This document shows, piece after piece, positions 15,154-24,353 of a stretch of DNA of 64,000 nucleotides (its first letter is position 1; every line of letters starts with the position of its first letter). Source of the DNA: Mucilaginibacter flavidus. Lineage in GTDB: Bacteria > Bacteroidota > Bacteroidia > Sphingobacteriales > Sphingobacteriaceae. A program made the translations under genes and the position numbers. The notes below the pieces were generated by a model. The model saw only the letters and a program-made list of their open reading frames with translations, was not told where the DNA came from and made no database searches. The DNA lies in NCBI RefSeq assembly GCF_024055575.1, contig NZ_JAMXOE010000019.1, positions 1 through 64,000 of the forward strand. Reading direction: 5' to 3'.

Positions 15154-16074
15154 ATGCCTGATAAAATAACACCGGGTCCCGGTAAATATATCGATCCATT
15201 AGTTGATTTTGCTTTTAAAAAGATATTTGGAAGCGAGCCCAACAAGGATTTGTTAATTGCATTTTTAAACGAAGTATTTCGGGGGCGTAAGCATATCATT
15301 GATCTGGTGTACGATAAAAATGAGCATCATGGTGATATAAAGGAAGAGGGTGCAGCTATTTTCGACTTACTTTGTACCGGCGACGACGGCGAAAAGTTTT
15401 TGATAGAAGTGCAGCGTGGCAGGCAGGGTTATTTTAAAGAACGGTCGTTATTTTATACTTCGAGGCTCATCAGTGACCAAGCCCCAAAAGGCAGGCGAAC
15501 CGAATGGGCCTATAAATTGAGTGGAGTTTATCTTGTTGCTTTGCTGGAAGACTTCACATTACAAACAGAGAAAAGTACCGAATATCTGCATCATATTTGT
15601 TTATGCAATATTGAAACCGGTGAAGTTTTTTATGACAAGTTAGGTTACACTTACATAGAATTACGTAAATTTGTTAAAACAGAAGGTGATTTAGAGACTG
15701 ATTTAGATAAGTGGCTTTATGTTTTAAAAAATATGAGCCATATGGATAAGATACCGGCATATCTGCGGAAGCCGATATTTGACAAATTGTTTAATATCGC
15801 TGAATATACTAATTTGACTAAGGAGGAAAAAACTATGTATGATAGTAGTTTAAAGTACAAATGGGATAATAAAAATGTACTTGATTATGCTTTGAAGGAA
15901 GGATTCGAAAAAGGTATTGAAAAAGGTATTGAAAAAGGTATTGAAAAAGGTATTGAAAAAGGGAAATTGGAAGAAGCCAAAGAAATTGCACGCGAAATGA
16001 AAAAAGATGGTCTGCCAATTGCCCAAATTTCAAAATTCACCAAATTATCTATTGAAGAAATAGAAAAATTGTAA
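15154..16074 (+). CDS. Rpn family PD-(D/E)XK nuclease/putative transposase
   Basis: 306 residues from the ATG at 15154; an upstream in-frame TTG at 15118 adds a doubtful hydrophobic stretch. The start Asp-Pro-Leu-Val-Asp-Phe-Ala-Phe-Lys is the hallmark of the Rpn/PDDEXK_2 family, and the nuclease core shows Ile-Phe-Asp-Leu-Leu then Phe-Leu-Ile-Glu-Val-Gln (the D...ExQ motif). E. coli relatives (RpnA) promote RecA-independent recombination; some act in phage defence. Five (Gly-Ile-Glu-Lys)-type units follow, encoded by an exact 12-bp tandem repeat. The C-terminus Ile-Ala-Arg-Glu-Met-Lys resembles the usual coiled tail. Often horizontally mobile. Confidence 0.87.
   Translation: MPDKITPGPGKYIDPLVDFAFKKIFGSEPNKDLLIAFLNEVFRGRKHIIDLVYDKNEHHGDIKEEGAAIFDLLCTGDDGEKFLIEVQRGRQGYFKERSLFYTSRLISDQAPKGRRTEWAYKLSGVYLVALLEDFTLQTEKSTEYLHHICLCNIETGEVFYDKLGYTYIELRKFVKTEGDLETDLDKWLYVLKNMSHMDKIPAYLRKPIFDKLFNIAEYTNLTKEEKTMYDSSLKYKWDNKNVLDYALKEGFEKGIEKGIEKGIEKGIEKGKLEEAKEIAREMKKDGLPIAQISKFTKLSIEEIEKL
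15906..15961 (+). repeat. 12-bp in-frame tandem repeat in the Rpn gene
   Basis: GAAAAAGGTATT repeated four times and then a partial unit (GAAAAAGGG). The unit length is a multiple of three, so slippage would change protein length without breaking the frame. Confidence 0.9.
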
Positions 16075-16126
16075 ACACCCTATCAGTTCTTTTTTAACTA
16101 ATCGCCAGATACAACTCGCAGACTGC

Positions 16127-17389
16127 CTAAACAATCCCCATTCTATTCGAATCCAGTTTAAGCAGCACAAAAAGCAATAGCGTAAAGCTTATCAGCGATG
16201 AACCGCCATAGCTGATAAAAGGCAGCGGGATACCTATTACGGGCACAATGCCTATCGTCATGCCGACATTTATCATCACGTGGAAAAATATAACCGAGGC
16301 TACGCCATAGCCGTATATTCGTGAAAATGGCGATCGCTGTCGCTCCGCAAGCATAATTATGCGGAGCACTAAAAACAGGTACAGGCCGATTACGGTTACC
16401 GATCCGGCAAAGCCCCACTCCTCACCCACGGTACAGAAAATAAAATCGGTACTTTGTTCGGGCACAAACGAGTACTTGGTTTGGGTACCATGCAAATAGC
16501 CCTTGCCCCAAAGCTTGCCGGAACCTATTGCAATTTTTGATTGGTTTACGTTATAGCCTTTGCCCTTTAAATCGCTTTTTATACCCAGTACAATATCTAT
16601 ACGCACTTTTTGGTGCGGCTTAAGCACACTGTTGTAAATAAACTTAACGCTTAAAACAAACACAACACAAATGGCAAGACCTGCCAATAAAGTTGTTACC
16701 AACCTTTTATTGCGCCTGAACAGCAGGATAATTAGTGCCACAATTGCAACAATTACGCCGATTACCGCCAGCGGACTAAACAATATTGCCGACACAAACA
16801 ATGCTATAAACAAAAACCCGATGATCAGAAAGTATGGCGACAGTCCCTCGCGGTACAGCACAAAAACCAGGGAAATGAACACCAATGTTGAACCCATATC
16901 AGGCTGCAGCAATATCAAAAACATGGGCACGCCAATAATAGCCAGTGCAATGGCAAACGACTTTATTTCGGAAACCTTTATGTTTGGGCCGCTTAAATAA
17001 CGGGCTAAAATCAGGCAGGTCGAAAACTTGGCAAACTCTGCCGGTTGCAGCCTGAAACCGCCACCAAGATTTATCCAGGCCATATTGCCGCCCACCCTGT
17101 GCCCAATAACCAATACCAGCAGCAGCAACAGCAAGGTGCCTACATAAAAAATGGGGGCCAAAGCCGTAATAAACCTGCTCTCGAGCAGCAAGATAATGCC
17201 GCCTACTATTACCGATACAATAATAAAAGTAAACTGCTTTCCATAATTGGTGGCACCGTCAATAATACTTGGGTGGCGCTCATCAAATACAGCAGAATGG
17301 ATATTGAACCAGCCGATTACACAAAGCGCAAAGTAGATAAACACCGTTACCCAATCTACGTTAAAAAAGAAACTGCGCTGGTTGTTCAT
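16127..17389 (-). CDS. rodA: Rod-shape peptidoglycan glycosyltransferase RodA
   Basis: 420 residues, SEDS family, with about ten membrane segments. Conserved signatures are visible: Leu-Gln-Pro-Asp-Met-Gly-Ser in the middle loop, Glu-Gln-Ser-Thr-Asp-Phe-Ile in the large periplasmic loop and Ile-Pro-Leu-Pro-Phe-Ile-Ser-Tyr-Gly-Gly near the end. It polymerises lipid II during lateral wall growth together with PBP2. Its start overlaps the mrdA stop by 4 bp (ATGA type), so translation is probably coupled. Last gene of the mreB-mreC-mreD-mrdA-rodA run. Confidence 0.96.
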   Translation of the reverse strand: MNNQRSFFFNVDWVTVFIYFALCVIGWFNIHSAVFDERHPSIIDGATNYGKQFTFIIVSVIVGGIILLLESRFITALAPIFYVGTLLLLLLVLVIGHRVGGNMAWINLGGGFRLQPAEFAKFSTCLILARYLSGPNIKVSEIKSFAIALAIIGVPMFLILLQPDMGSTLVFISLVFVLYREGLSPYFLIIGFLFIALFVSAILFSPLAVIGVIVAIVALIILLFRRNKRLVTTLLAGLAICVVFVLSVKFIYNSVLKPHQKVRIDIVLGIKSDLKGKGYNVNQSKIAIGSGKLWGKGYLHGTQTKYSFVPEQSTDFIFCTVGEEWGFAGSVTVIGLYLFLVLRIIMLAERQRSPFSRIYGYGVASVIFFHVMINVGMTIGIVPVIGIPLPFISYGGSSLISFTLLLFVLLKLDSNRMGIV

Positions 17390-19386
17390 CTCTTTTTAGT
17401 TTTTAATTGTGCGGCCTGTGATTTATTTTCCGTATCCTTTTTTCCCTTGCCCGATGCTGTTTTAAGTCCCTGAGTTTTTTGCAGGGAATCTTTCTTTTGC
17501 TTTTTAGCCGTATCAGCCGGCACTGGCTTTCTCCTGAACTTGTTGTAATACAAAGCAGAATCGGGGAGTCGATTAGCATTGGCAAAATGCTCCACAGTAA
17601 TACCAGATTCACGCTGAGAGATAGTGCCTTTTAAATACTTTTCTACAATAAAACTGGCAATCGGCGCGGCCCAATGTGCACCTTCGCCCGAGTTTTCAAC
17701 TATAACGGCAATGGCTATCTTGGGATTCTCGCGCGGAGCAAAGGCAACGAACACCGAGTGCGACTCACCGCCGGTATTTTGTGCCGTACCTGTTTTTCCG
17801 CACATAATAATACCGGGTATTTTCGATCGAATAGCCGTGCCTCTTTCAACCACGGCCTCCATCCCATTTATTACCGGTTGAAAATATTGAGAGTCAATCC
17901 CCACGTAATTTCTTACGGCGTATTCCTTTTTGATAACATTATGAGTGCCGATTGCTTTTATCAAATGTGGTTTGTAATAAAATCCTTCGTTAGCAATGGT
18001 GCATTCCAGATTGGCCATTTGCAGCGGCGTTGCCAATAGCTCGCCCTGGCCAAAAGCCACGTTGATAACCGTACTTGAACGCCAACCGCCTTTGTGGTAA
18101 ATATTATCGTAGTATAATGAGGTAGGCACATTGCCCCGGCTTTCGCTGGGCATATCAAGATCGAGCCGGGTACCTAAACCAAATTTTTTAACATTGTCAC
18201 GCCATTTATTAAATTCTTCTTCGGTGGCCTTACCGCCGTAGCGGTTTATTATTTTTTCGAACACCATCATAAAGTACCCGTTGCACGATTCAGCTACTGC
18301 ACTGCTTAGGTTTACCAAACCATGCGATTCGCCGTTATTGCATTTTACCCTCCGGTTTCCGGCCTGGTAGTAGCCGGGGCAGTAATATGTAGTTTGCGGT
18401 GTAATAATACCTTCCTGCAAGCCAATAAGCGCGCTCAACGGTTTAAATGACGAACCGGGAGGATACTTGGCCTGTATCGGCCTTATAAAAAAGGGATTGT
18501 AAACATCGTTATACATTTTGGCAGCGTTGTTACCTCTTTCGCGGCCTACCATTAAATTAGGATCGTAGGTGGGGCCGCTTACATAACAAAGTATTTCACC
18601 GGTCGACGGCTCAATGGCCACAATGCTGCCCACCTTATTTTGCATGAGTTTCTCGCCCAGCTTTTGTATGTTAATATCAAGCGACGATGTTAACCGTTCA
18701 CCTGCTACTGCTGCCGTATCGAATAGGCCGTTGGCATATTTCCCTTTCGGACGACCACGTGAATCGACCATTTGGTTGAGCACGCCCCGCTGACCGCGAA
18801 GCACAGTTTCGTATGATTTCTCTACCCCGGTTATACCAATAAAATCGCCCTGGTGGTAATAGCCGTTTGAGCGTTTGATATCCGGTTCTTTTACCTCGCC
18901 AATAAAACCCAGGAAATGAGCAGCTACCGAGTCGGGATAGGTGCGCAGGTACCTGGTTATGGAGCTAAAGCCCGGAAACTCAGATAATCTTTCCTGCACC
19001 GCAGCATATACTTCGGGGGTAAGTTGTTTCTCAAAAACAGATGCCGTTGTTTGACCAAATTTACAGGCCTTTATCCAGCGTTTATCAAATTCGGCCTTGT
19101 CAATCCCCAGCAGTTTACAAAGGGCAAGGGTATCAAAGGGTTTCACTTTACGCGGTTCAACCACAATATCGTAAAAAGGCTCGTTTAATACCAGCACTTT
19201 CCCGTTTCGATCGAGGATGGGGCCACGGGCAGGGTATTGGATAGTTTGTCTTAAAACATTTTTACCGGCGTATATGGCGTACCGGTCATCAATCACCTGC
19301 ATATAAAATAGCCTGGCAAGCAGAATGATGACGATGGTTATGAAAATTCCGGCAATAACGTAGCGCCGCTCAAAAAATCTATTCAT
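17386..19386 (-). CDS. mrdA: Penicillin-binding protein 2 (elongation transpeptidase)
   Basis: 666 residues. An N-terminal membrane anchor (about 10-30) leads to a pedestal domain and a transpeptidase domain with the active-site Ser312 in Ser-Ser-Phe-Lys, Ser-Cys-Asn at 367-369 and Lys-Thr-Gly at 531-533. It cross-links peptidoglycan during elongation and activates RodA. The C-terminal ~60 residues are Lys/Gln/Thr-rich and probably disordered, a tail longer than in E. coli. It overlaps mreD (ATGA) at the front and rodA at the back, so all three are translationally coupled. Confidence 0.96.
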   Translation of the reverse strand: MNRFFERRYVIAGIFITIVIILLARLFYMQVIDDRYAIYAGKNVLRQTIQYPARGPILDRNGKVLVLNEPFYDIVVEPRKVKPFDTLALCKLLGIDKAEFDKRWIKACKFGQTTASVFEKQLTPEVYAAVQERLSEFPGFSSITRYLRTYPDSVAAHFLGFIGEVKEPDIKRSNGYYHQGDFIGITGVEKSYETVLRGQRGVLNQMVDSRGRPKGKYANGLFDTAAVAGERLTSSLDINIQKLGEKLMQNKVGSIVAIEPSTGEILCYVSGPTYDPNLMVGRERGNNAAKMYNDVYNPFFIRPIQAKYPPGSSFKPLSALIGLQEGIITPQTTYYCPGYYQAGNRRVKCNNGESHGLVNLSSAVAESCNGYFMMVFEKIINRYGGKATEEEFNKWRDNVKKFGLGTRLDLDMPSESRGNVPTSLYYDNIYHKGGWRSSTVINVAFGQGELLATPLQMANLECTIANEGFYYKPHLIKAIGTHNVIKKEYAVRNYVGIDSQYFQPVINGMEAVVERGTAIRSKIPGIIMCGKTGTAQNTGGESHSVFVAFAPRENPKIAIAVIVENSGEGAHWAAPIASFIVEKYLKGTISQRESGITVEHFANANRLPDSALYYNKFRRKPVPADTAKKQKKDSLQKTQGLKTASGKGKKDTENKSQAAQLKTKKR

Positions 19387-19901
19387 TTACGCTCTTTCCT
19401 CTTGAAAAATAACAGCCCCGAAATTAACATTAAAAACACGGTAAATAATGAACTCAATAAAACACGGCTTATTGTAAATTCCAATTGCGAAAGGCTGAAA
19501 GCTTCAAGGTTGAAGAGAAAGAAATGGTGAACAAGGGTTAATACGGAAGCATAGGTAATAAACCATCGCAGCCCCATAATTCCCAGGGTAGGCTCGGGCT
19601 CATTATCAAAGCCATCTTTTTGAACGGTAATGCTGATAAAAATAATACGTACAAATGCCAGTATCACACAGGCGGCTGCATGCAGCCCGGGCGTATCGTA
19701 AAAAGCATCAATGGTAAGGCCTAATATAAATGCCAGCGCGAAGAGCAATACGTTTGGTGTTTCAAACGGCAGCAGTAAAATAAAAAGGATATAAAAATAT
19801 GGGGTCGAAAAATTATACAGGCTTATATTCTTCAATAAAAAAACCTGTATAAAAACCAATACCAAAAACCTGATAAGGTTGATTATGATGTTCCTACTCA
19901 T
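19383..19901 (-). CDS. mreD: Rod-shape-determining protein MreD
   Basis: About 172 residues with five to six membrane segments. I take the start at ATG 19901 (Met-Ser-Arg-Asn-Ile-Ile-Ile), since the open frame upstream to 19943 adds an Arg-rich stretch inside mreC that is unlikely in the family. This start overlaps the mreC stop (19894-19896) by 8 bp. MreD is a small inner-membrane partner of MreC in the elongasome. Sequence is poorly conserved, so the assignment rests on size, hydrophobicity and position between mreC and mrdA. Confidence 0.88.
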   Translation of the reverse strand: MSRNIIINLIRFLVLVFIQVFLLKNISLYNFSTPYFYILFILLLPFETPNVLLFALAFILGLTIDAFYDTPGLHAAACVILAFVRIIFISITVQKDGFDNEPEPTLGIMGLRWFITYASVLTLVHHFFLFNLEAFSLSQLEFTISRVLLSSLFTVFLMLISGLLFFKRKERK

Positions 19902-20727
19902 CCTTTTTTTGCTGGGCCTCCAATCCCTCCTGCTCCGTAGCAAATTTGTTATTTATAACATCAACATATTGCAGCTTGCTAAAGTCCACAGCCAGGGCAA
20001 CTTCCATGTTAAGTGCATAGCCCCCTGCCTTGGTATGCAGGTTACTTATCTTCCCGATGGGTATACCCGTTGGAAAAAGCGAATATCCCGATGTTACCAC
20101 CTGCTCGCCTACCTTTGGCACAGCGTTGTTGGATACATCCTTTAAAATGCCCTTATGTGGATTTAAATCATCGCCCCACTCAATGGTGCCGATCTCTTTA
20201 TTATTAGCCAGCATAGCGCTAAACTGCGAATCTTTATGCAGCAGTGACTGTATTACCGAGAAGTGTTCTGAAACAATAATAACTTTACCTACAATGCCCA
20301 AATTGCACATTACGCCCATGCCTTTCGCAATACCTTGCTGGCTGCCTTTATTAATGGTAAGGTAGTTATTGGCGTGGTTTGTTGAATTGTTTATCACCCT
20401 TGCAACTATGTATTCGTACTGCCGTTTATAAATAGTGTCGGTTACCTTGTGTTTGTTTACCGTATCCACATAAAACGACGACTTGAGCTGGTTGCGCAGC
20501 CGGGAGTTTTCGCGGGCAAGCTCATCATTTTCTTCCTTTAACTTCAGGTAGCTGTTAAACTCGCTCATTTTGGCGTAAAAGCCACCGGTAACTTCGTTGG
20601 ACGAGTTAATAAAGCTGGCTTTCTGAAACGAGTTGTATTTGATATAAATTATAAGCGAAGCAACCTCGAAAATTATGAACAAAAAGAATGCGTTGTATTT
20701 AGTTATAAATATCAGCAGGTTGCGCAT
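19894..20727 (-). CDS. mreC: Rod-shape-determining protein MreC
   Basis: 277 residues: one N-terminal membrane segment (about 9-28), a coiled-coil stretch (about 55-80, Glu-Glu-Asn-Asp-Glu-Leu-Ala-Arg-Glu-Asn), then the paired beta-barrel domain with Val-Ile-Asn-Asn-Ser, Asn-Lys-Gly-Ser-Gln-Gly-Ile and Gly-Glu-Gln-Val-Val-Thr-Ser-Gly. It is a periplasmic scaffold binding PBP2. The tail is Glu/Gln-rich. Microrepeat DNA (20753-20840) separates it from mreB, so mreC may have its own promoter or processed message. Confidence 0.95.
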   Translation of the reverse strand: MRNLLIFITKYNAFFLFIIFEVASLIIYIKYNSFQKASFINSSNEVTGGFYAKMSEFNSYLKLKEENDELARENSRLRNQLKSSFYVDTVNKHKVTDTIYKRQYEYIVARVINNSTNHANNYLTINKGSQQGIAKGMGVMCNLGIVGKVIIVSEHFSVIQSLLHKDSQFSAMLANNKEIGTIEWGDDLNPHKGILKDVSNNAVPKVGEQVVTSGYSLFPTGIPIGKISNLHTKAGGYALNMEVALAVDFSKLQYVDVINNKFATEQEGLEAQQKKDE

Positions 20728-20752
20728 TGTTAGAGATAAGTTAATTGGAGAT

Positions 20753-20840
20753 TAGAATCAAGAGCCAAGAGCCAGGAACCAGGATAGCAGAAAGATTTTC
20801 GTCTTTTATCTTGATTCTTAACTCTTGATTCCTGGCTCTA
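20753..20840. repeat. Inverted microrepeat pair between mreB and mreC
   Basis: Left arm AATCAAGAGCCAAGAGCCAG (20755-20774); right arm ATCTTGATTCTTAACTCTTG then ATTCCTGGCTCT. The arms are near reverse complements and could form a long RNA hairpin inside the mre message. A related string occurs at 51595-51625. Confidence 0.75.
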
Positions 20841-20842
20841 AC

Positions 20843-21865
20843 CTACTGCATTAAGAATTTAAAATTACCAATATTCTTCAAAGCTGTGCCGGTTCCGCGT
20901 ACTACGGCGCGCAACGGGTCTTCGGCTACGTGCACCGGCAGTTTGGTTTTGGCGGCTATACGTTTGTCAAGTCCGCGCAGTAATGCACCGCCACCTGTTA
21001 AGTATATACCGGTTTGATAAATATCTGCCGAAAGCTCGGGCGGCGTAATTTCAAGCGCTTTTAAAATCGCTTCTTCAATCTTCGAAATCGACTTATCCAA
21101 ACAATGTGCAATCTCAGAGTATGAAACCATTATCTGTTTTGGCACACCGGTCATTAAATCGCGGCCCTGTACAGCAAAGTCGGTTGGTGGGTCGGCAAGC
21201 TCTGGCAATGCAGCGCCAACTTCGATTTTTATTTTCTCTGCCGTACGGTCACCAATCATGATGTTGTGCTGACGGCGGATGTATTGTACAATGTCAGAGT
21301 CGAAGTTGTCCCCTGCCACACGGATAGACTGGTCGCAAACGATACCTGATAACGCGATTACTGCGATCTCGGTAGTACCACCACCGATATCGATGATCAT
21401 GTTACCCATTGGTTCCTCCACATCAATACCGATACCTACGGCTGCGGCCATTGGCTCGTGTATAAGGTAAACTTCCTTGGCGCCGGCAATTTCTGCTGAG
21501 TCGCGTACGGCACGTTTTTCAACCTCGGTAATACCTGATGGAATACAGATCACCATACGCAACGATGGAAAAAACCACCCTTTGCCCTGGTTAATCATTT
21601 TTATCATGCCGCGTATCATGTGCTCAGCAGCGTTAAAGTCGGCAATTACACCATCTTTAAGCGGACGAACCGTGCGGATATTATCGTGGGTTTTGCCTTC
21701 CATTTGCATGGCCTGCCGGCCAATGGCAATAACTTTATTGGTGGTGCGGTCAAAAGCTACAATCGACGGTTCGTCGACAACAACTTTATCGTTATGTATA
21801 ATGAGGGTATTTGCTGTACCTAAATCGATGGCGATTTCCTGTGTAAAAAAATTAAATAAACCCAT
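20843..21865 (-). CDS. mreB: Rod-shape-determining actin homologue MreB
   Basis: 340 residues, full length. The actin-fold phosphate-1 motif is Asp-Leu-Gly-Thr-Ala-Asn-Thr (16-22), phosphate-2 is Asp-Ile-Gly-Gly-Gly-Thr-Thr-Glu, and the adenosine motif is Thr-Gly-Gly-Gly-Ala-Leu-Leu. It forms membrane-bound filaments that guide the elongasome. It opens the mre run. The start begins with an amphipathic Met-Gly-Leu-Phe-Asn-Phe-Phe, which probably binds the membrane. A possible TATTTTTG -7 box lies only 13 bp before the start on the minus strand. Confidence 0.97.
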   Translation of the reverse strand: MGLFNFFTQEIAIDLGTANTLIIHNDKVVVDEPSIVAFDRTTNKVIAIGRQAMQMEGKTHDNIRTVRPLKDGVIADFNAAEHMIRGMIKMINQGKGWFFPSLRMVICIPSGITEVEKRAVRDSAEIAGAKEVYLIHEPMAAAVGIGIDVEEPMGNMIIDIGGGTTEIAVIALSGIVCDQSIRVAGDNFDSDIVQYIRRQHNIMIGDRTAEKIKIEVGAALPELADPPTDFAVQGRDLMTGVPKQIMVSYSEIAHCLDKSISKIEEAILKALEITPPELSADIYQTGIYLTGGGALLRGLDKRIAAKTKLPVHVAEDPLRAVVRGTGTALKNIGNFKFLMQ

Positions 21866-21896
21866 TTAGTTTTATTTCAAAAATATGCTGCAAAAT

Positions 21897-22002
21897 TGAT
21901 AAATATAGTTGAATAAGTTGCATTAAGTTGATTGGGTGAATGGTTTTTTATTTAAATACTTACAACCTAATCAACAACTCACTTAATCAACAACTCACTA
22001 TC
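21897..22002. repeat. Microrepeat pair between purH and mreB
   Basis: GTTGAATAAGTTGCATTAAG-type run near 21910-21935 and the reverse-complement type CCTAATCAACAACTCACTTA near 21967-21998. Same family as 38030-38065 and 40229-40318. Confidence 0.65.
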
Positions 22003-22004
22003 CA

Positions 22005-23531
22005 TTAGTGTTTAAAATGGCGTACGCCGGTAGTAACCATCGAAATGTTTTTTTGATTACACATTTCAACGGAAAGCTTATCGTTTATTGAGCCACCTGG
22101 TTGTAACACAGCGGTAATACCTGCCTCCGCAGCCAGTTCAACACAATCGGGAAAAGGAAAAAAAGCATCAGACGCCATTACCGCCCCGTTCAAATCAAAC
22201 CCAAAGCTATTTGCCTTAATCACCGCCTGCTTTAAAGAGTCGACCCGTGAGGTTTGGCCTACCCCGCTTGCCATTAACTGACCATTTTTTGCAAACACAA
22301 TAGTGTTCGACTTGGTATGCTTTACCACCTTGTTGGCAAAAAACAAATCCTTTAGCTCGTGATCAGTCGGCTTCCTGTCGGTAACCGGCGTCATTTGCTC
22401 CGGGCCTTCAATTACAGCGTCCTTATCCTGCTCAATAATTCCGTTCAACAGTGTTTTAAATTGCTTTACCGGCAATTCAACTACCTGGCGAATCAGTATA
22501 ATACGGTTCTTTTTCTCTTTTAGTATAGCAACAGCTTCATCGGTAAAGGCCGGGGCTATCAGCACCTCGTAAAATATTTTGCTGATTTCGGTAGCTGTTT
22601 CTGAATCAATTTCGTCGTTGGCAATTATTACACCACCAAATGCTGATACCGGGTCACAAGCTAAAGCGTCAACCCAGGCTTCTTTTATAAAATTGCGCGA
22701 TGCTATACCGCAGGCATTGGTATGTTTTAAAATGGCAATAGTCGGTTCGGTAAATTCATCAATTAAATTTACAGCTGCATCAACGTCAACCAGGTTATTG
22801 TATGATAATTCTTTACCGTGCAGTTTGGTAAACATGCGGTCGAGCTCACCATAAAACACGCCGCCCTGGTGCGGATTTTCGCCATAACGCAAAACCTGGC
22901 TGGTTTGTATGCTTTCTTTAAATACCGGCAGAGGCTCCTCGCGGTTAAAATATTTATAAATAGCTGTATCGTAGTTTGACGAAATGTTAAACGCCTTGTG
23001 GGCAAACGAACGGCGCTGGTCGATAGTTGTTGTGCCACCCTGCGTTTTCAATAAATCTTCCAATACTGAGTAATCTTTTTTGGACGCAACTATCACCACA
23101 TCTTTAAAGTTTTTAGCTGCCGCACGGATTAATGAAATGCCGCCGATATCGATTTTTTCGATAATCTCGTCCTCTTCAGCGTTCGACATTACGGTTTCTT
23201 CGAATGGATATAAATCAACGATCACCAAATCAATTTCGGGTATTTCGTACTGCGCCAGGTGCTGCTCATCGGGTGCAAAATTTCTACGGGCCAAAATGCC
23301 GCCGAAAATCTTGGGGTGCAGTGTTTTAACGCGACCACCAAGTATAGATGGGTATGATGTAAGGTCTTCGACCGGTATTACGTTTACGCCTAAATTGCGG
23401 ATAAAAGTTTCTGTTCCGCCGGTTGAATATATGTTAACGCCAAGGCGGTTTAACTCGTGGATTATCGGCTCTAAATTATCTTTATAATAAACTGATATTA
23501 AAGCATTTTTTATTTGCACTGACTCGCTCAT
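22005..23531 (-). CDS. purH: Bifunctional AICAR formyltransferase/IMP cyclohydrolase
   Basis: 508 residues, the last two steps of de novo IMP synthesis. The N-terminal IMP cyclohydrolase (MGS-like) domain shows Ser-Thr-Gly-Gly-Thr, Gly-Gly-Arg-Val-Lys-Thr-Leu-His-Pro and Leu-Tyr-Pro-Phe. The C-terminal formyltransferase has Lys-His-Thr-Asn-Ala-Cys-Gly and the Asp-Ala-Phe-Phe-Pro-Phe-Pro-Asp motif. Full length, clean ATG start. It lies upstream of mreB, the usual order in Bacteroidota, though 139 bp of repeat-containing DNA separate them. Confidence 0.97.
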   Translation of the reverse strand: MSESVQIKNALISVYYKDNLEPIIHELNRLGVNIYSTGGTETFIRNLGVNVIPVEDLTSYPSILGGRVKTLHPKIFGGILARRNFAPDEQHLAQYEIPEIDLVIVDLYPFEETVMSNAEEDEIIEKIDIGGISLIRAAAKNFKDVVIVASKKDYSVLEDLLKTQGGTTTIDQRRSFAHKAFNISSNYDTAIYKYFNREEPLPVFKESIQTSQVLRYGENPHQGGVFYGELDRMFTKLHGKELSYNNLVDVDAAVNLIDEFTEPTIAILKHTNACGIASRNFIKEAWVDALACDPVSAFGGVIIANDEIDSETATEISKIFYEVLIAPAFTDEAVAILKEKKNRIILIRQVVELPVKQFKTLLNGIIEQDKDAVIEGPEQMTPVTDRKPTDHELKDLFFANKVVKHTKSNTIVFAKNGQLMASGVGQTSRVDSLKQAVIKANSFGFDLNGAVMASDAFFPFPDCVELAAEAGITAVLQPGGSINDKLSVEMCNQKNISMVTTGVRHFKH

Positions 23532-23715
23532 TTACAGGATGTTTTTTGAGCCGCAAAGGTAGGGATTAGTGATTAGAGATTGGGGGTAAAATGGCAGTTT
23601 TTTTAAAGTTTTTTTCGGTATTAATAATTTAGATAAAACATGTCTTTTCTATCCCTGTGATGATTATCTTTTTCTCTTATTTTTTTAATAAAAATAAAAG
23701 CCCTAACTTAGATTT

Positions 23716-23958
23716 ATGACTACGTTAATCATTAAATCGGACTCTGCTAAAAAAATTTCTTTGATAAAGCAATTTGTTGAAGGACTTGGATTATCTGCAA
23801 CCACCCAAAGTTTTGAAGAGTTGGATGTAAACGCAATGGTCAGCGGAATAGGCCGGAAAGCAACCGATGAGGAACTAACTGCATACCTCGCAAAAGACAT
23901 TGATGAAGAGCCAATTAATTTAGAAAAAGCTTTTTCCAAATATCTTAATGCAAAGTGA
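23716..23958 (+). CDS. Antitoxin-like partner of the downstream ParE-type toxin
   Basis: 80 residues, acidic and mostly helical in appearance, no recognised DNA-binding motif by eye. It resembles the short proteins that commonly precede RelE/ParE genes in Bacteroidota. Its last 11 bp overlap the toxin start, so the two are translationally coupled. The assignment as antitoxin rests on size, order and overlap rather than on sequence. Confidence 0.7.
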   Translation: MTTLIIKSDSAKKISLIKQFVEGLGLSATTQSFEELDVNAMVSGIGRKATDEELTAYLAKDIDEEPINLEKAFSKYLNAK

Positions 23959-24247
23959 TAGTTTGGTTGTCAAAATCTTACCCAAAGCAATGCGGGTTAT
24001 TGATGCTATTGCTGATTTTGTAGAGTCAAAAAACACACCAGGTAGCGGCGCAAAGTATGCTCTAAAATTCAAATTAGCTATTGAAAAGTTGGCGGTTCCT
24101 GGTGTACAATACTCGTTTTGTAATCATCCAATGCTAGCCACCCGCGGTTACTCCTGTACCCGCTTTAATGATTGGGTAATCGCGTTCAAAATAAAAAATG
24201 GAGATTTAATAGTCTATGAGATAATTCATGGCTCACTACTTTCTTAG
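23948..24247 (+). CDS. RelE/ParE-family toxin
   Basis: 99 residues. The pattern fits the RelE/ParE fold: Val-Val-Lys-Ile-Leu-Pro-Lys-Ala start, a helical Ile-Ala-Asp-Phe-Val-Glu-Ser segment, Ala-Leu-Lys-Phe-Lys-Leu, and the C-terminal strands Arg-Phe-Asn-Asp-Trp-Val-Ile-Ala-Phe and Leu-Ile-Val-Tyr-Glu-Ile-Ile-His-Gly. ParE toxins poison gyrase and RelE toxins cut mRNA at the ribosome; which applies cannot be told here. ATG start at 23948 overlaps the antitoxin stop. Function inferred from family. Confidence 0.8.
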   Translation: MQSDSLVVKILPKAMRVIDAIADFVESKNTPGSGAKYALKFKLAIEKLAVPGVQYSFCNHPMLATRGYSCTRFNDWVIAFKIKNGDLIVYEIIHGSLLS

Positions 24248-24353
24248 ACAACCTCATTATTCGAAGTCGAAGAGACTCTTACTCTTTTAAAATAACTTCA
24301 GGATGGTGTAGCATTCGGCCATACCCCACCGTAATGACTTTAAAATAGCGATC

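Noticed and set aside
19902..19943. Longer MreD start inside mreC
   Set aside because: Adds an Arg/Lys-rich stretch with no family match; ATG 19901 gives a normal MreD with an 8-bp overlap.
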